Of a DNA stretch of 64,000 nucleotides, positions 9,697 through 18,332 are shown in pieces. The stretch is from contig DASYXT010000135.1 of assembly GCA_035934555.1 (NCBI GenBank), positions 110,781 through 174,780 on the forward strand, in the 5' to 3' direction. Numbering within the stretch: the stretch's first letter is position 1; every line of letters starts with the position of its first letter. The notes under the pieces were generated by a model, which saw only the letters and a list, made by a program, of their open reading frames with translations, was not told where the DNA came from and ran no database searches. The position numbers were made by a program, and so were the translations under genes. Source of the DNA: DASYXT01 sp035934555. GTDB taxonomy: Bacteria; Verrucomicrobiota; Verrucomicrobiia; Limisphaerales; UBA8199.

Positions 9697-9802
9697 GGAG
9701 CGCGGGCTTTTAGACCGCAGCAACAATCGAACTGAAGGAGACCTGGATAATGTTGCAGCCCTTGGACGTTCGGGCAGTGCTGCGGACTAAAGTCCGCGCG
9801 CC
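9697..9802. repeat. MITE-like ~106-bp element with terminal inverted repeats, copy A
   Basis: The left end (GGAGCGCGGGCTTTTAGACC...) is nearly the reverse complement of the right end (...TGCGGACTAAAGTCCGCGCG), giving ~25-bp inverted ends around a ~55-bp core containing AATCGAACTGAAG. Copy B at 28702-28808 shares both ends and that core string. There is no reading frame inside. It abuts the 3' end of the TPM-domain gene at 9804. Confidence 0.7.
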
Positions 9803-9803
9803 A

Positions 9804-10238
9804 TTAATCGCGCTCGATGTCGTCCGGCAATTCGTTCGTATCGTCTGGACGCCGGGGAAAATGCTGGGCCAGTAGCTCGCCCGCTTTGGTGATGGCGTGG
9901 AGCAAGCCTTCGGTAAAGTGAGAGTTCTTGAAATGGCCAGTCATCTCGTTGGCCAACGTCAGCCAGAAGGCGTCTCCGCAACGCTCATGCACCGCCTTAT
10001 CGCCAATCACGGCGAATTTGTGCGTCCGCGGCGCGACGAAGATCAACACCGCGTTGCGGTCTCGTGTTTTATCCATTCCCATTTCCAGGAAATGCGCCTG
10101 CGCGACCGATACCGGCGCCTCGACGGGTTTACGGCTGATGAAGACGCGGATCTCGCCCGAGGTTTTCCGCTCGGCTTTGCGAATCGCCTCGACGAGTTCG
10201 TTATCCCTCAGTTTTTCAACAAAGTGGTGCGGTTTCAT
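9804..10238 (-). CDS. Small TPM-domain protein (YgcG/TPM_phosphatase family)
   Basis: The 144-residue protein is a stand-alone TPM domain: 'ELVEAIRKAERKTSGEIRVFISRK' at the N-terminus, a central 'NAVLIFVAPRTHKFAVIGDKAVHERCGDAFW', and a helical C-terminus with 'HFTEGLLHAITKAGELLAQHFP'. There is no signal peptide and no membrane segment. I chose the ATG at 10238, two bases after the stop of the preceding gene, over an upstream TTG that would overlap it. It is the third gene of a lemA-TPM-TPM operon, an arrangement widespread in bacteria. The biochemical role of these short TPM proteins is poorly defined; some plant and bacterial relatives have phosphatase-like activity. Confidence 0.85.
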   Translation of the reverse strand: MKPHHFVEKLRDNELVEAIRKAERKTSGEIRVFISRKPVEAPVSVAQAHFLEMGMDKTRDRNAVLIFVAPRTHKFAVIGDKAVHERCGDAFWLTLANEMTGHFKNSHFTEGLLHAITKAGELLAQHFPRRPDDTNELPDDIERD

Positions 10239-10240
10239 AA

Positions 10241-11074
10241 TTACCAACTGCCCCCTGCCCCGCCGCCGCCGAAACTACCACCGCCCGCAGAGAAGCCACC
10301 GCCTCCCCCGCCTCCCCAGCCGCCACCTCCACCACCACCCCATCCGCCACTCCCTCCCCAGCCCCCGCCCCACCACCCGCCACTGCCGACGCCCCACCCG
10401 CCTCCGGAGGAATAGCCACGCCGGCCGGATAAGCCGCCGAACATCCCCAACAACAGCACCAAACCGCCAATCCCCAACACGAGGAAGACGAGAATGATCG
10501 CGATCGTGTTCTGGTGCTGCTGCTGCACGTCGTGAACCGTCCTGCCAGAGCCTTTGTACTCGCCTTTTGCCGCAGCCAGGATGGCGTGCACGCCGGCAGT
10601 CAGTCCGGCCGTATAATTGCCGGCCCGAAATTGTGGCGTGATTTCGTTGGCGATAATCTCGTGCGCCAACGCGTCGGGCAAGACGCCTTCCAGACCGTAG
10701 CCCACTTGCAAATAAATCTTGTGGTCCTGCACGAACACGAACAGCACCGCGCCATTGTCCTTCCCTTTCTGACCTGCTTTCCAGGCCTGCGCGATGCGTA
10801 CGGTGTAATCCTCAATCGATGAATCCGATTGCATCTTCGGATAAACCACCACCAGGATCTGGCTGGAGGTCTGGCGCTCATAATCAGCGAGCTGCTGGTT
10901 GAGTTGCTCCGCCGTTTGAGACGGAACCACATTTGCGTAATCGTTGAAATAATGGTCTGGCCGCGGCGGAATCACCTCGGCCGCAAACATTCGCGGGCCG
11001 AAGAATACGCAGGCCAGGACGGGCAGCCAGACCAATGCCGCCCACAACCGCCTCATGGGCCATCGAATGTTCAC
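10241..11074 (-). CDS. YgcG-like TPM-domain membrane protein with Gly-rich tail
   Basis: This 277-residue protein has an N-terminal hydrophobic signal or anchor (~8-30), a TPM domain (~38-165) beginning 'PPRPDHYFNDYANVVPSQTAEQLNQQL' and containing 'VLFVFVQDHKIYLQVGYGLEGVLPD', and one transmembrane helix (~190-212). It ends in a ~60-residue tail made almost only of Gly, Ser and Trp. This is the classical YgcG layout: extracytoplasmic TPM domain, membrane helix, Gly-rich tail. The GTG start overlaps the lemA stop (GTGA), which suggests translational coupling; an ATG six codons later is possible. LemA and TPM proteins are usually co-encoded and linked to envelope functions. Confidence 0.9.
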   Translation of the reverse strand: MNIRWPMRRLWAALVWLPVLACVFFGPRMFAAEVIPPRPDHYFNDYANVVPSQTAEQLNQQLADYERQTSSQILVVVYPKMQSDSSIEDYTVRIAQAWKAGQKGKDNGAVLFVFVQDHKIYLQVGYGLEGVLPDALAHEIIANEITPQFRAGNYTAGLTAGVHAILAAAKGEYKGSGRTVHDVQQQHQNTIAIILVFLVLGIGGLVLLLGMFGGLSGRRGYSSGGGWGVGSGGWWGGGWGGSGGWGGGGGGGWGGGGGGGFSAGGGSFGGGGAGGSW

Positions 11075-11718
11075 GGCTTCTCCGGGGTCGGATTCGACTG
11101 AGGCTGGCCGAAATTAAATTGCACCTTCGGCGGTGTTTCGGCGCCAGGTGTTGCGCTGAAATAGGGCTTCGGCTGGAAGCCCATCATCGAAGCGTAGATT
11201 ACCGCCGGAAAAGATTTAATCGCGGTGTTGTAGGCCTGCACGGCTTCATTGAACCGCCCGCGTTCGACCGCAATCCGGTTTTCCGTTCCTTCCAACTGCG
11301 CCTGTAAAGTCTGGAAATTCTCCGTCGCGCGCAACTGCGGGTAGCGCTCGGAAACGACCAGCAAACGCGACAGCGCCGATGTGAGTTGTCCCTGTGCGCG
11401 CTCAAACTCAGCCAATTGGTTGGGGTCTGTCGGTGCGGTATTGGGCGAGAGTTTGACCTGCCCCACCGACGCCCGCGCATCGGTCACTGCTGTCAGTGTG
11501 GATTTCTCAAAGTTTGCGGCGCCGGAAACCGTCGCGACCAGGTTGGGGATTAAGTCCGCGCGGCGCTGATACACATTCTGGACCTGGGCCCAGTGCTGGT
11601 CCACGCCTTGGGACAACCGGACGAGGCGATTGTAGCTGACGCCGGCGATCACGATGAAGAACAACGCGATTAAAATCAACCCGCCCAGAACTGCACAGCC
11701 GATGCCTAGTTTTTTCAT
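11071..11718 (-). CDS. lemA: LemA family protein
   Basis: The 215-residue protein has an N-terminal membrane helix ('GGLILIALFFIVIAGVSYNRLV', ~12-35) and the LemA helical domain, with the hallmark 'QVQNVYQRRADLIPNLVATV' near 46-65 and 'ENFQTLQAQLEGTENRIAVERGRFNEAVQAYN' near 125-160. A Pro-rich tail follows. LemA proteins are small envelope proteins, N-out with a helical bundle, and their function is still unclear. It is the first gene of the lemA-TPM-TPM operon. The 139 bp upstream hold an AT-richer stretch that may carry the promoter, but I could not pick convincing -35/-10 boxes. Confidence 0.93.
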   Translation of the reverse strand: MKKLGIGCAVLGGLILIALFFIVIAGVSYNRLVRLSQGVDQHWAQVQNVYQRRADLIPNLVATVSGAANFEKSTLTAVTDARASVGQVKLSPNTAPTDPNQLAEFERAQGQLTSALSRLLVVSERYPQLRATENFQTLQAQLEGTENRIAVERGRFNEAVQAYNTAIKSFPAVIYASMMGFQPKPYFSATPGAETPPKVQFNFGQPQSNPTPEKP

Positions 11719-11857
11719 AGGTGCCTTACGGTAGTCAATTTCACACTTGCTAAAAATTACCTTCTCTTAACCTGAAGGGAATTACAAGTCGGCGCCGCGT
11801 TTATAAGTCTCGGCCGGTCCTGAAGCGCGGGGGCAGCTCGGGCGGTATGACTCGATC

Positions 11858-14800
11858 CTACTGGGCACGAATGCGATAAAAGCGAATCGCGTTAGTGGCG
11901 TTCGCATCGGCGACCACGCCGGTGGACAAAGGATAGCCGTCATTGATTACGGACCCAATCGTTTCCCAGGCGATCGGTGGCGCCAGATTGGTCGTTTGAT
12001 CGATATAATACCTGATCCCTCCCTGCATGGGAAACGTCAGGGTGAATGTGGTTCCGGTGAGGCTGTTTGCCGAGAGCACAGGCGGATCGGGCAGCGCCAC
12101 GTGAACCAAAGCGTTGGTAGAAACACCGTTCGGATTATCTGCGTTATACGCCGTGAAGGTCACGTTGAAATCGCCGGCGTTGGTCCAGGTGTGATAAGCG
12201 ACCCAGGCGTACGCGTTCGTAAGAACAGCTCCGTCTCCGAACGACCAGGCCAGGCGATCGGCATTGCCGGTGAAGCTGGAGTAGGCCACCGCCACCCCGT
12301 TCCGCAACACAGAGGGGTAACTCCAAACGCCACGGACGGTTACCGGTCCAAGCGCAAGCGGTCCGGTGAAATCTGCAGCATAATATTCAGCGCAACCGAT
12401 GGACGGCGGATTCAGCCACGCTTCCCCGTCGAGGTCGGTTCCAGACAGATACGCGGGATTGCCTGCACCGCGGCAAGGCGAAGTTGCCGCAATATGAATG
12501 TTATCCGGGACTATTTGAGGCGAACGTGTCGTCATGTCCGAGGGGCTGGTCGTGGTCCAGCAAGACACGAAGTGCCCGAAGGAACCAAGGTCCCAATCGT
12601 TGTCTTGCCCCAAAAGACCGCCGAGATTTCCAAAAATAATCGAGTTCCACCCCCAAGAAGAATCCAGGCCGCCCCCACTGCCGGGCGAAGCGCTGTTAAG
12701 CGTGACAGTGCAGCTTACAAGGAAACTGCCATAAGCACCACCGCCACTAAAAGCGGTGTTTGAAAACAGCGCAGAGCTCCTCAAAAATGATTTGTAGGCG
12801 CCACCGCCAGTGTTCGCCGAATTGCCTGCAAGGACGCAGTACCATAGCTGACCCTGGTAAGCGCCGCCCCCGCCGCTCGTCGCAGTGTTGTTCGTGAGCA
12901 CGCAATTCACGAGCGACTCATTCGTCGAACCGCACCACGCCCCACCCCCGCTCTGGAGAGTGAAATAATCCCCCGTATTACGAGTGGCGCCATCGCGCAG
13001 CGTGAACCCTCGTACTGTGGCGCCCTGCCCTAGCCAGGCACAACGAACAGCCAGTGGGCCAGTGCCGGTCGCCGGGTCGCGCGCACCGATGATGGTTGCT
13101 GAGCTTGGGCCGTTAATGCTGGAAACAAAGATACCGCCGTTGATCGCTACGCGGTTTGTCAGGTCGCCCGACATTACTCGGCCACCCGTCGAATACACGC
13201 CATTAGTCGCCAGAACAAACTCGCCCCAGCCAGCGGCATCCACCGCATCCTGCAGGTTAGTCGCCGCCGTTGACCAATCGGAATAGGGCGCAACCGGTGC
13301 GGCTCCATTCGGATCGGCACAATGCACCACCACCACGGCCAGGGAACTGGTGCAAGAACCGAACCCGTTGCTGGCGACCAACTGGTACGCGCCGTCGTCT
13401 GCCGGCGCAAACCCGTTCACGGTAATCGCCGCGGTATGGGTTCCGCCGTACTTCGAACTGTCATTCAAGGGCGAGCCGTTGAGCGTCCACGAAAGCGTTA
13501 GCGGCTGCTGGCCCACAGGCACGCCGGAAATCAATAATGCAGTCGGAAAACCCGTAAGTGAAAATTGCAGTGGCAGTGTACAACTGGGCACCGGCGAAAA
13601 CTCGTCACAGCCGATCGACGGTGGCGAGGCCCACGGCTGACCGTCAATATCCGTTCCCTTGAGAACCGCGGCGGTGCCCGCGCCGATGCAGGGCGAGGTC
13701 GAGAGGAGGTGAATCCCATCGGGGGCAAGCTGTGGGTCCATCGAAATGTTGCCCGTCCCGGAGGCACTCGGCGCGGTGCAACACCAATTCAATATACCTG
13801 CGCTGTAGTTACTTGAAGAGGAGGCCGGACTTACGACATTTCCATAAATTATGCAGTTGGTGAGGCTCGACAAATAAGCACCGCCGCCGTATGCCTGTGG
13901 AGAATAAATCGGTAAAGCAGAATTGGCGACCACGGTGCAGTTGAATAAAGTTCCATACTCAACGCCGCCCCCGGAGGAGGCGATATTCCCAAGCAAGGCG
14001 CAGCCTCTCAGAATTCCGCCATTGGCGCCGCCTCCGGACATGGCAGAGTTGCCAATCAACGTGCAGTTCGTAAGGTTGCAATGATACGCCCCGCCCCCGA
14101 GGCCGGCGGTGTTGGCGCTTAGGTTGCAACTCGCCATCCCCGCTTGATACGCTCCACCGCCGTAGACGAGGGCTGCATTGCCCCGGATGAGGCAGTTGGC
14201 TGTCAGAGCGTTGCTCGAGCTCGCCCAAACCCCACCACCGCTTTCCGCGCCGAAAAGATCACCAGTATTGCGTGTCGCGCCCCCCTGGAGAGTGAATCCG
14301 CTGAGCACAGCATTGTTCGTGAGCCATGCGCAACGCACGGCCAACGGGCCGTTCGTGCTGGCGGGGTCCCACGCTCCTTGAATGAACGTGTAAGGCGACC
14401 CGTTCACGCTTTGAACCATCACACTCTTGTTCAGGGCTACACGGTTGGTTAGGTCTCCGGCCATTACCCTGCCGCCATTGGTATAAACCCCGTCACTCAC
14501 CAGCACGAATTCGCCAGGTTGCGCCGCATCGATGGCATCCTGGATCGTCGCAGCAGCCGTGGACCAATCCAGATACGGGGCAATGGGGTTAGTCGCCCCT
14601 GCACTGACACAGTGGATGACGAGTTGAAGTGCGGCGCTCGCCGTGAGGCCATAAGTGTTCGTAAGGAATAGTTGGTAACTGCCCGCATCTAAAAGCGACA
14701 ACCCGGTCGCGAACAGATTGGTGGCTTGTGTGCCGGACAAATGCGAATCGTCCACCAGCGGCAGGCCATCTTTATACCACGCACAGGCCAATGGGTCTTG

Positions 14801-15796
14801 GCCATAAACGGCGGATGCGACGACGAATCCAACCGGCGCAACCTTGAAAAGGACTTTTGGCTGTAAGGTCAGCAGCGGAGCCCCGTGAAATTCATCGCAG
14901 CCGATGGAAGGAGGCGCGTCCCAAGGCTGCCCATCGATATCCGTCCCGCCGCCAATACTAAGGCCCAGGCCCAAGCAAGGTGAGGCGCTGGACAAATGAA
15001 TCCCATCGGCGAGCAGTTGCGGCGCGGAATTGGTATTGCCGCCACCAGCCGAAATTACGGACGAGCAGCAATGAGAAAGGACTCCACCGCTCCAATCGCG
15101 GGATTGGTTGTAGTACAGAATGCAGTTGGTGCTGCTGGCGTTGACGGGCCCGCCGCAGGTGTTGCTGACAACTGTGCAGTTCAGAAGAATCCCGCCATAG
15201 GTCGCGCCGGCAGAGGTAGTCCCGAAATTGCCTGAAATCGCGCAACTTCTGAACGTGCCGCCGTACGCTGCTCCACCAAAGACGGCAACGGCGTTGGTTT
15301 CCAAAATGCAATTTGAAACGACGGCATTTGATGAGTTACACCAAACACCTCCTCCGCTTTCATCAATACCAACGGTCCCGGTGGTTAAGGTTGCGCCGCC
15401 TGTTACTGTGAAGCCTTTCAATACCGCCCCATTCGTTAGCCAGGCGCCTCGCACGGCTAATGGCCCATTGGTACTAGCAGGGTCCCAGGCGCCTTGGATC
15501 GTGGTCACAAACGGGCCGTTAATGCTTTGCACCGTCAAAGATTTGTCCAACGCCACCCGGTTCGTTAGGTTTCCGTTGGTTGCTTTGCCGCCGCCAGCAT
15601 AGACCCCGTTGGTGACCCAGATGTTGTCGCCGGCGGAAGCAGCATCAATCGCGTCCTGGATATTTGTCGCCGCGGTGTCCCAGGATGAGAACGGAGGCGT
15701 CGCGCTGCCGGTAGGGGCGACGTAAAAATCGGCAGCGAACGAAGCCGACGCGCAAGCCAAAATCAAGGTTAGGGTGATGGCACGAAGGTTGTTCAT
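11858..15796 (-). CDS. Secreted right-handed beta-helix protein with triplicated module and PKD-like domain
   Basis: The start is placed at the ATG at 15796, which gives 1312 residues beginning with a clear signal peptide (MNNLRAITL..., cleavage near SASFA). An in-frame ATG at 15886 would put 30 polar residues ahead of it and is unlikely. The body has three copies of a ~300-residue beta-helix module. Each carries 'DWSTAATNIQDAIDAA', 'NGVYxxGGR', 'DLTNRVA', 'GAWDPAxTNGPLAVR', 'GFTxxGGAT' and 'SPCxGxG...GTDIDGQPW..PPSIGCDEF'. Ig-like spacers separate the copies. A PKD-like domain (~1140-1220, 'WSFGDGA...AYHTWTNAGDFNVTFTA') and a C-terminal domain ending 'NAIRFYRIRAQ' close it. Parallel beta-helix proteins of this type are often polysaccharide-binding or lyase-like, but I see no catalytic signature. 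It is probably a surface or secreted adhesin-like protein. Confidence 0.85.
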   Translation of the reverse strand: MNNLRAITLTLILACASASFAADFYVAPTGSATPPFSSWDTAATNIQDAIDAASAGDNIWVTNGVYAGGGKATNGNLTNRVALDKSLTVQSINGPFVTTIQGAWDPASTNGPLAVRGAWLTNGAVLKGFTVTGGATLTTGTVGIDESGGGVWCNSSNAVVSNCILETNAVAVFGGAAYGGTFRSCAISGNFGTTSAGATYGGILLNCTVVSNTCGGPVNASSTNCILYYNQSRDWSGGVLSHCCSSVISAGGGNTNSAPQLLADGIHLSSASPCLGLGLSIGGGTDIDGQPWDAPPSIGCDEFHGAPLLTLQPKVLFKVAPVGFVVASAVYGQDPLACAWYKDGLPLVDDSHLSGTQATNLFATGLSLLDAGSYQLFLTNTYGLTASAALQLVIHCVSAGATNPIAPYLDWSTAAATIQDAIDAAQPGEFVLVSDGVYTNGGRVMAGDLTNRVALNKSVMVQSVNGSPYTFIQGAWDPASTNGPLAVRCAWLTNNAVLSGFTLQGGATRNTGDLFGAESGGGVWASSSNALTANCLIRGNAALVYGGGAYQAGMASCNLSANTAGLGGGAYHCNLTNCTLIGNSAMSGGGANGGILRGCALLGNIASSGGGVEYGTLFNCTVVANSALPIYSPQAYGGGAYLSSLTNCIIYGNVVSPASSSSNYSAGILNWCCTAPSASGTGNISMDPQLAPDGIHLLSTSPCIGAGTAAVLKGTDIDGQPWASPPSIGCDEFSPVPSCTLPLQFSLTGFPTALLISGVPVGQQPLTLSWTLNGSPLNDSSKYGGTHTAAITVNGFAPADDGAYQLVASNGFGSCTSSLAVVVVHCADPNGAAPVAPYSDWSTAATNLQDAVDAAGWGEFVLATNGVYSTGGRVMSGDLTNRVAINGGIFVSSINGPSSATIIGARDPATGTGPLAVRCAWLGQGATVRGFTLRDGATRNTGDYFTLQSGGGAWCGSTNESLVNCVLTNNTATSGGGGAYQGQLWYCVLAGNSANTGGGAYKSFLRSSALFSNTAFSGGGAYGSFLVSCTVTLNSASPGSGGGLDSSWGWNSIIFGNLGGLLGQDNDWDLGSFGHFVSCWTTTSPSDMTTRSPQIVPDNIHIAATSPCRGAGNPAYLSGTDLDGEAWLNPPSIGCAEYYAADFTGPLALGPVTVRGVWSYPSVLRNGVAVAYSSFTGNADRLAWSFGDGAVLTNAYAWVAYHTWTNAGDFNVTFTAYNADNPNGVSTNALVHVALPDPPVLSANSLTGTTFTLTFPMQGGIRYYIDQTTNLAPPIAWETIGSVINDGYPLSTGVVADANATNAIRFYRIRAQ

Positions 15797-15916
15797 AGGT
15801 TCACTGTTGAAGTCGGCAACGATCGGTTTCCTCACCTCGGGTTCACGCTGAGATAGTATTGAAGCAACTACCGCGTTGGGTGTCAATAAGTTTTTACCCC
15901 TCGCGTGGAATGTTCC

Positions 15917-17599
15917 TCAGCCTTCGGACTTGCGCGCCGGCGCTGTTACTCGCAAAGCTGCGCGCAACAACTCCTTCTCCTCCGGCAACAGGGGAGCGCG
16001 GGCGCCGGCATCGAGGTAAGCTCCGGCTTTGCTGGTTTGGTTCCGGGCCGCCAACAGCACACCATAATAGAGCGAGACAGTGGGGTCAGCTAAAGCTCTC
16101 GTGCCGAGCTTTTCAAATACGGCCAAACCTTCCTGCGTACGATGCTGCATATGCAGGGAAAAGGCGTAAGTCGCCGCGATGATCGGGTCCGCCGGGCGCG
16201 CGGCGTAGTTCTCGCCCGCGACTTGATGAGCGCGCGGCAAATCAAGGTTTAACAACAATGACGTCGCCGCCCAATTGTTCCGCGCCACAAAATCATGAGC
16301 ATTTCTATGTGCAACCGATGCCCATAGCTTCTGCAAACCGCGCGTATCGCCCGCGGAGTAATAGAGCTGGCCCAACGCCTGGGCCGCCCAGCGCTCGCGC
16401 GAAAATTGCCGCACGATCCGCCACAGCAAATCCTCCCGCAGGTCTGGATGCTGACGGCTGGTGGCGAAAGCCAATAGGGAGCTGAGTGGGCCCAAGCGCT
16501 CGCCCGCCTCGTGCAACGCCAGGCGCCATTGGCGTTCCGAGTCCGTATGATTGTTCTGCGCGCCGGCAGCTTCGGACAGCCAGGCCAGGCGCAAAAACTC
16601 CACCTCTTTCCAATTCCTGTTCTCCAAGAACTGCTCGAGGCCCTGCCAATCTCCGATGGAAACGAGCAAATCAGTGGTGGCCAACTGCACCGGCATTTGT
16701 TCACGCACGGCGGCCGGACATTGCCTCACCCAACGCAAGGCTTCGCGCGCAAGCTCATGCTGGCGCATCCAGGACGAGACGGCGTAAATCGCGCCGGCAT
16801 TGGTCGCCGTCTCGCGCTGCACCGACGCGAGGCTAGTCTGAAACTCGGCTGCGCGTTCGGCCTGCAGAATACCCAGTTGTTGCAATTGATCTTCCAGCGG
16901 CGGGTGCGGCCGAGCCAGAAGCTGTCTGGAAAGACTATCCGCCACGCCGAGGTTGGAGTGATTTAGGCTATCGACGACTAAAGAACGCAACGCCAGAAGA
17001 TTGGTGCGCGCCGCGAAGCGCTCCAGAGCCGCGCGACCTACCGCAGCGGTTGTGGCGTTTGTCGATAGCAGCCGCACCACTGCTAAATTTAACCAGTGCA
17101 ACTCGTTAGTGGGCTCCAGCGAAGTAGCCGTCAGGAAATGCGACTCAGCATCTGCGATGAGGCCGGTCTTGAGGGCGAGTTCCGCCGACAGGACGTGAAA
17201 CGGGATGGAGTTGCTGCACGTCGGCGCCAACTCGACCAGGATTTGCGCAGCCAATGGATAGGGGGCCGGCTGCACTGCCACCGCCGTCCTGGCCAGTGCC
17301 ATTTTGTTCTCCGGCGTCGGAGCGAGTTCGACGATGCGGCGGCGCCAATCCAAAGCTTGTGGTGCACCAACTATCGAGGCCAGTTCCGCCATCAACCGGC
17401 AGGCTGGCAGGCTTCGCGGATCGAGGGCCAGTGCCTGGCGAACGCTCAAGCTGGCGGATGCCAAATCGCCACGCTCCAAGAACCTTACCGCTCGGCTCAC
17501 GGCCCGCGCTTCCTTGTAACGCCGGTAGGCGGGCCGGCCCGCGGACCACAGGCCGACGAGAACCAGAACCGCCAAAGCGGCCAGTATAAGCTTTTTCAA
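15917..17599 (-). CDS. Membrane-anchored TPR-repeat protein
   Basis: The 560-residue protein has one N-terminal transmembrane helix ('LILAALAVLVLVGLWSAG', ~3-20) followed by helical repeats. The clearest TPR units are near 35-70 ('AVRFLERGDLASASLSVRQALALDPRSLPACRLMAELA'), 135-175 ('LSAELALKTGLIADAESHFLTATSLEPTNELHWLNLAVVRLL') and at the C-terminus ('QEGLAVFEKLGTRALADPTVSLYYGVLLAARNQTSKAGAYLDAG'). It ends 'TAPARKSEG' with no enzymatic domain. TPR arrays scaffold protein complexes, so an envelope assembly role is possible but the partners are unknown. It is ~120 bp from the beta-helix gene on the same strand, so co-transcription is possible. Confidence 0.8.
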   Translation of the reverse strand: MKKLILAALAVLVLVGLWSAGRPAYRRYKEARAVSRAVRFLERGDLASASLSVRQALALDPRSLPACRLMAELASIVGAPQALDWRRRIVELAPTPENKMALARTAVAVQPAPYPLAAQILVELAPTCSNSIPFHVLSAELALKTGLIADAESHFLTATSLEPTNELHWLNLAVVRLLSTNATTAAVGRAALERFAARTNLLALRSLVVDSLNHSNLGVADSLSRQLLARPHPPLEDQLQQLGILQAERAAEFQTSLASVQRETATNAGAIYAVSSWMRQHELAREALRWVRQCPAAVREQMPVQLATTDLLVSIGDWQGLEQFLENRNWKEVEFLRLAWLSEAAGAQNNHTDSERQWRLALHEAGERLGPLSSLLAFATSRQHPDLREDLLWRIVRQFSRERWAAQALGQLYYSAGDTRGLQKLWASVAHRNAHDFVARNNWAATSLLLNLDLPRAHQVAGENYAARPADPIIAATYAFSLHMQHRTQEGLAVFEKLGTRALADPTVSLYYGVLLAARNQTSKAGAYLDAGARAPLLPEEKELLRAALRVTAPARKSEG

Positions 17600-17696
17600 C
17601 GGAACCGAGGTGAACTAGCGGAGCGGCGGCCGCTGCCTATCCCGTTGCGGTCGCTTCGTCTTGTGAATTAACTACTGGTGAGCGTACTTTGAACAA

Positions 17697-17767
17697 TAGC
17701 CGCCGAGGTTATGAGGCAGCTCCAGCCTTTTGCTGCTGGCTCAAGGACCTGCATACCTCGGCGGCTA
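17697..17767. repeat. 71-nt intergenic inverted repeat (long hairpin)
   Basis: TAGCCGCCGAGGT at 17697-17709 pairs perfectly with ACCTCGGCGGCTA at 17755-17767. The pairing extends inward (TATGAGG with CCTGCATA, one bulge), leaving a loop that itself contains AGCC/GGCT. It lies between the 3' end of the small basic protein gene and the start of the TPR gene. There is no T-run on either side, so it is not a standard terminator. It may be a palindromic mobile element, an RNA structure or a processing site. Confidence 0.75.
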
Positions 17768-17788
17768 CGTGTATCGGCCGGCGGCCAT

Positions 17789-18142
17789 CTAGAGCCGGGA
17801 CTTACCTTGGGCCTTAATTCTGGCCCAGCGTGCTTTGGCTATGGCCGCGAGCCGCGCGCGGCCGGCCGCGCTCATGTGCCGTTTGCGGCGCGATGGCGTC
17901 GCACTGGCACCGCTTTGCGCGCGCAACGCGGCCCAACGCCGCTGCGCCCCCGCGCGGATATTGGCAAGCCCGGCCGCGCTGAGACGTCGCCGTGGTTTGC
18001 GGCCGGCCGGAGCGGCCGCCGGTGCTGACGCGGCCGCTCCGCCCAGCAAGGAAGTGAGTTCGTCTTGCAGCGACTGAATCCGTTCCTGGATGTCCGCCGC
18101 TCGCCTTAGTTGTTGTGGTGTGATGCTGGTAATACTATTCAT
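17789..18142 (-). CDS. Small basic protein with coiled coil and twin NUMOD3-like repeats
   Basis: The start is set at the ATG at 18142 (117 residues), because the upstream in-frame codons give no coherent protein. Residues ~8-33 form an amphipathic helix ('QLRRAADIQERIQSLQDELTSLLGG') likely to be a coiled coil. An Ala/Pro-rich linker follows, then two copies of a basic repeat: 'RRRLSAAGLANIRAGAQRRWAALRAQ' (~54-79) and 'KRHMSAAGRARLAAIAKARWARIKAQ' (~88-113). Family knowledge: similar 'SAAxRAxIAxAQxARWA' repeats occur in many small Verrucomicrobial proteins and resemble NUMOD3 DNA-contacting motifs. A nucleoid-associated or DNA-binding role is inferred, not shown. Confidence 0.75.
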   Translation of the reverse strand: MNSITSITPQQLRRAADIQERIQSLQDELTSLLGGAAASAPAAAPAGRKPRRRLSAAGLANIRAGAQRRWAALRAQSGASATPSRRKRHMSAAGRARLAAIAKARWARIKAQGKSRL

Positions 18143-18297
18143 AGGTCCCGACAATGTGAATGGCAGGAAATAAAAGTCAAGGGGGCAAAAACCGAAGTTA
18201 TGCAACCTGTACGACCTACGACAGACATGCTCAGTATGGAAACCCATGATAGGTTCTATTAACATTCAAAATTCATTTGGGTATTGGACCGCAATCT

Positions 18298-18326
18298 TTG
18301 ACTCCCCCCCGCTCCAGCATTAACCT
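18298..18326 (+). promoter_or_regulatory. Candidate sigma-70 promoter for the split spermidine-synthase-like genes
   Basis: TTGACT (18298-18303), a 17-bp spacer and TAACCT (18321-18326) end six bases before the ATG at 18333. If this is used, transcription would begin at or next to the start codon, giving a leaderless mRNA. The -10 is only a fair match. Confidence 0.4.
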
Positions 18327-18332
18327 CGTCGG

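Noticed and set aside
8382..9713. 443-codon plus-strand frame
   Set aside because: Lies opposite the Kelch/LamG gene; Arg/His-rich composition typical of antisense frames in GC-rich DNA.
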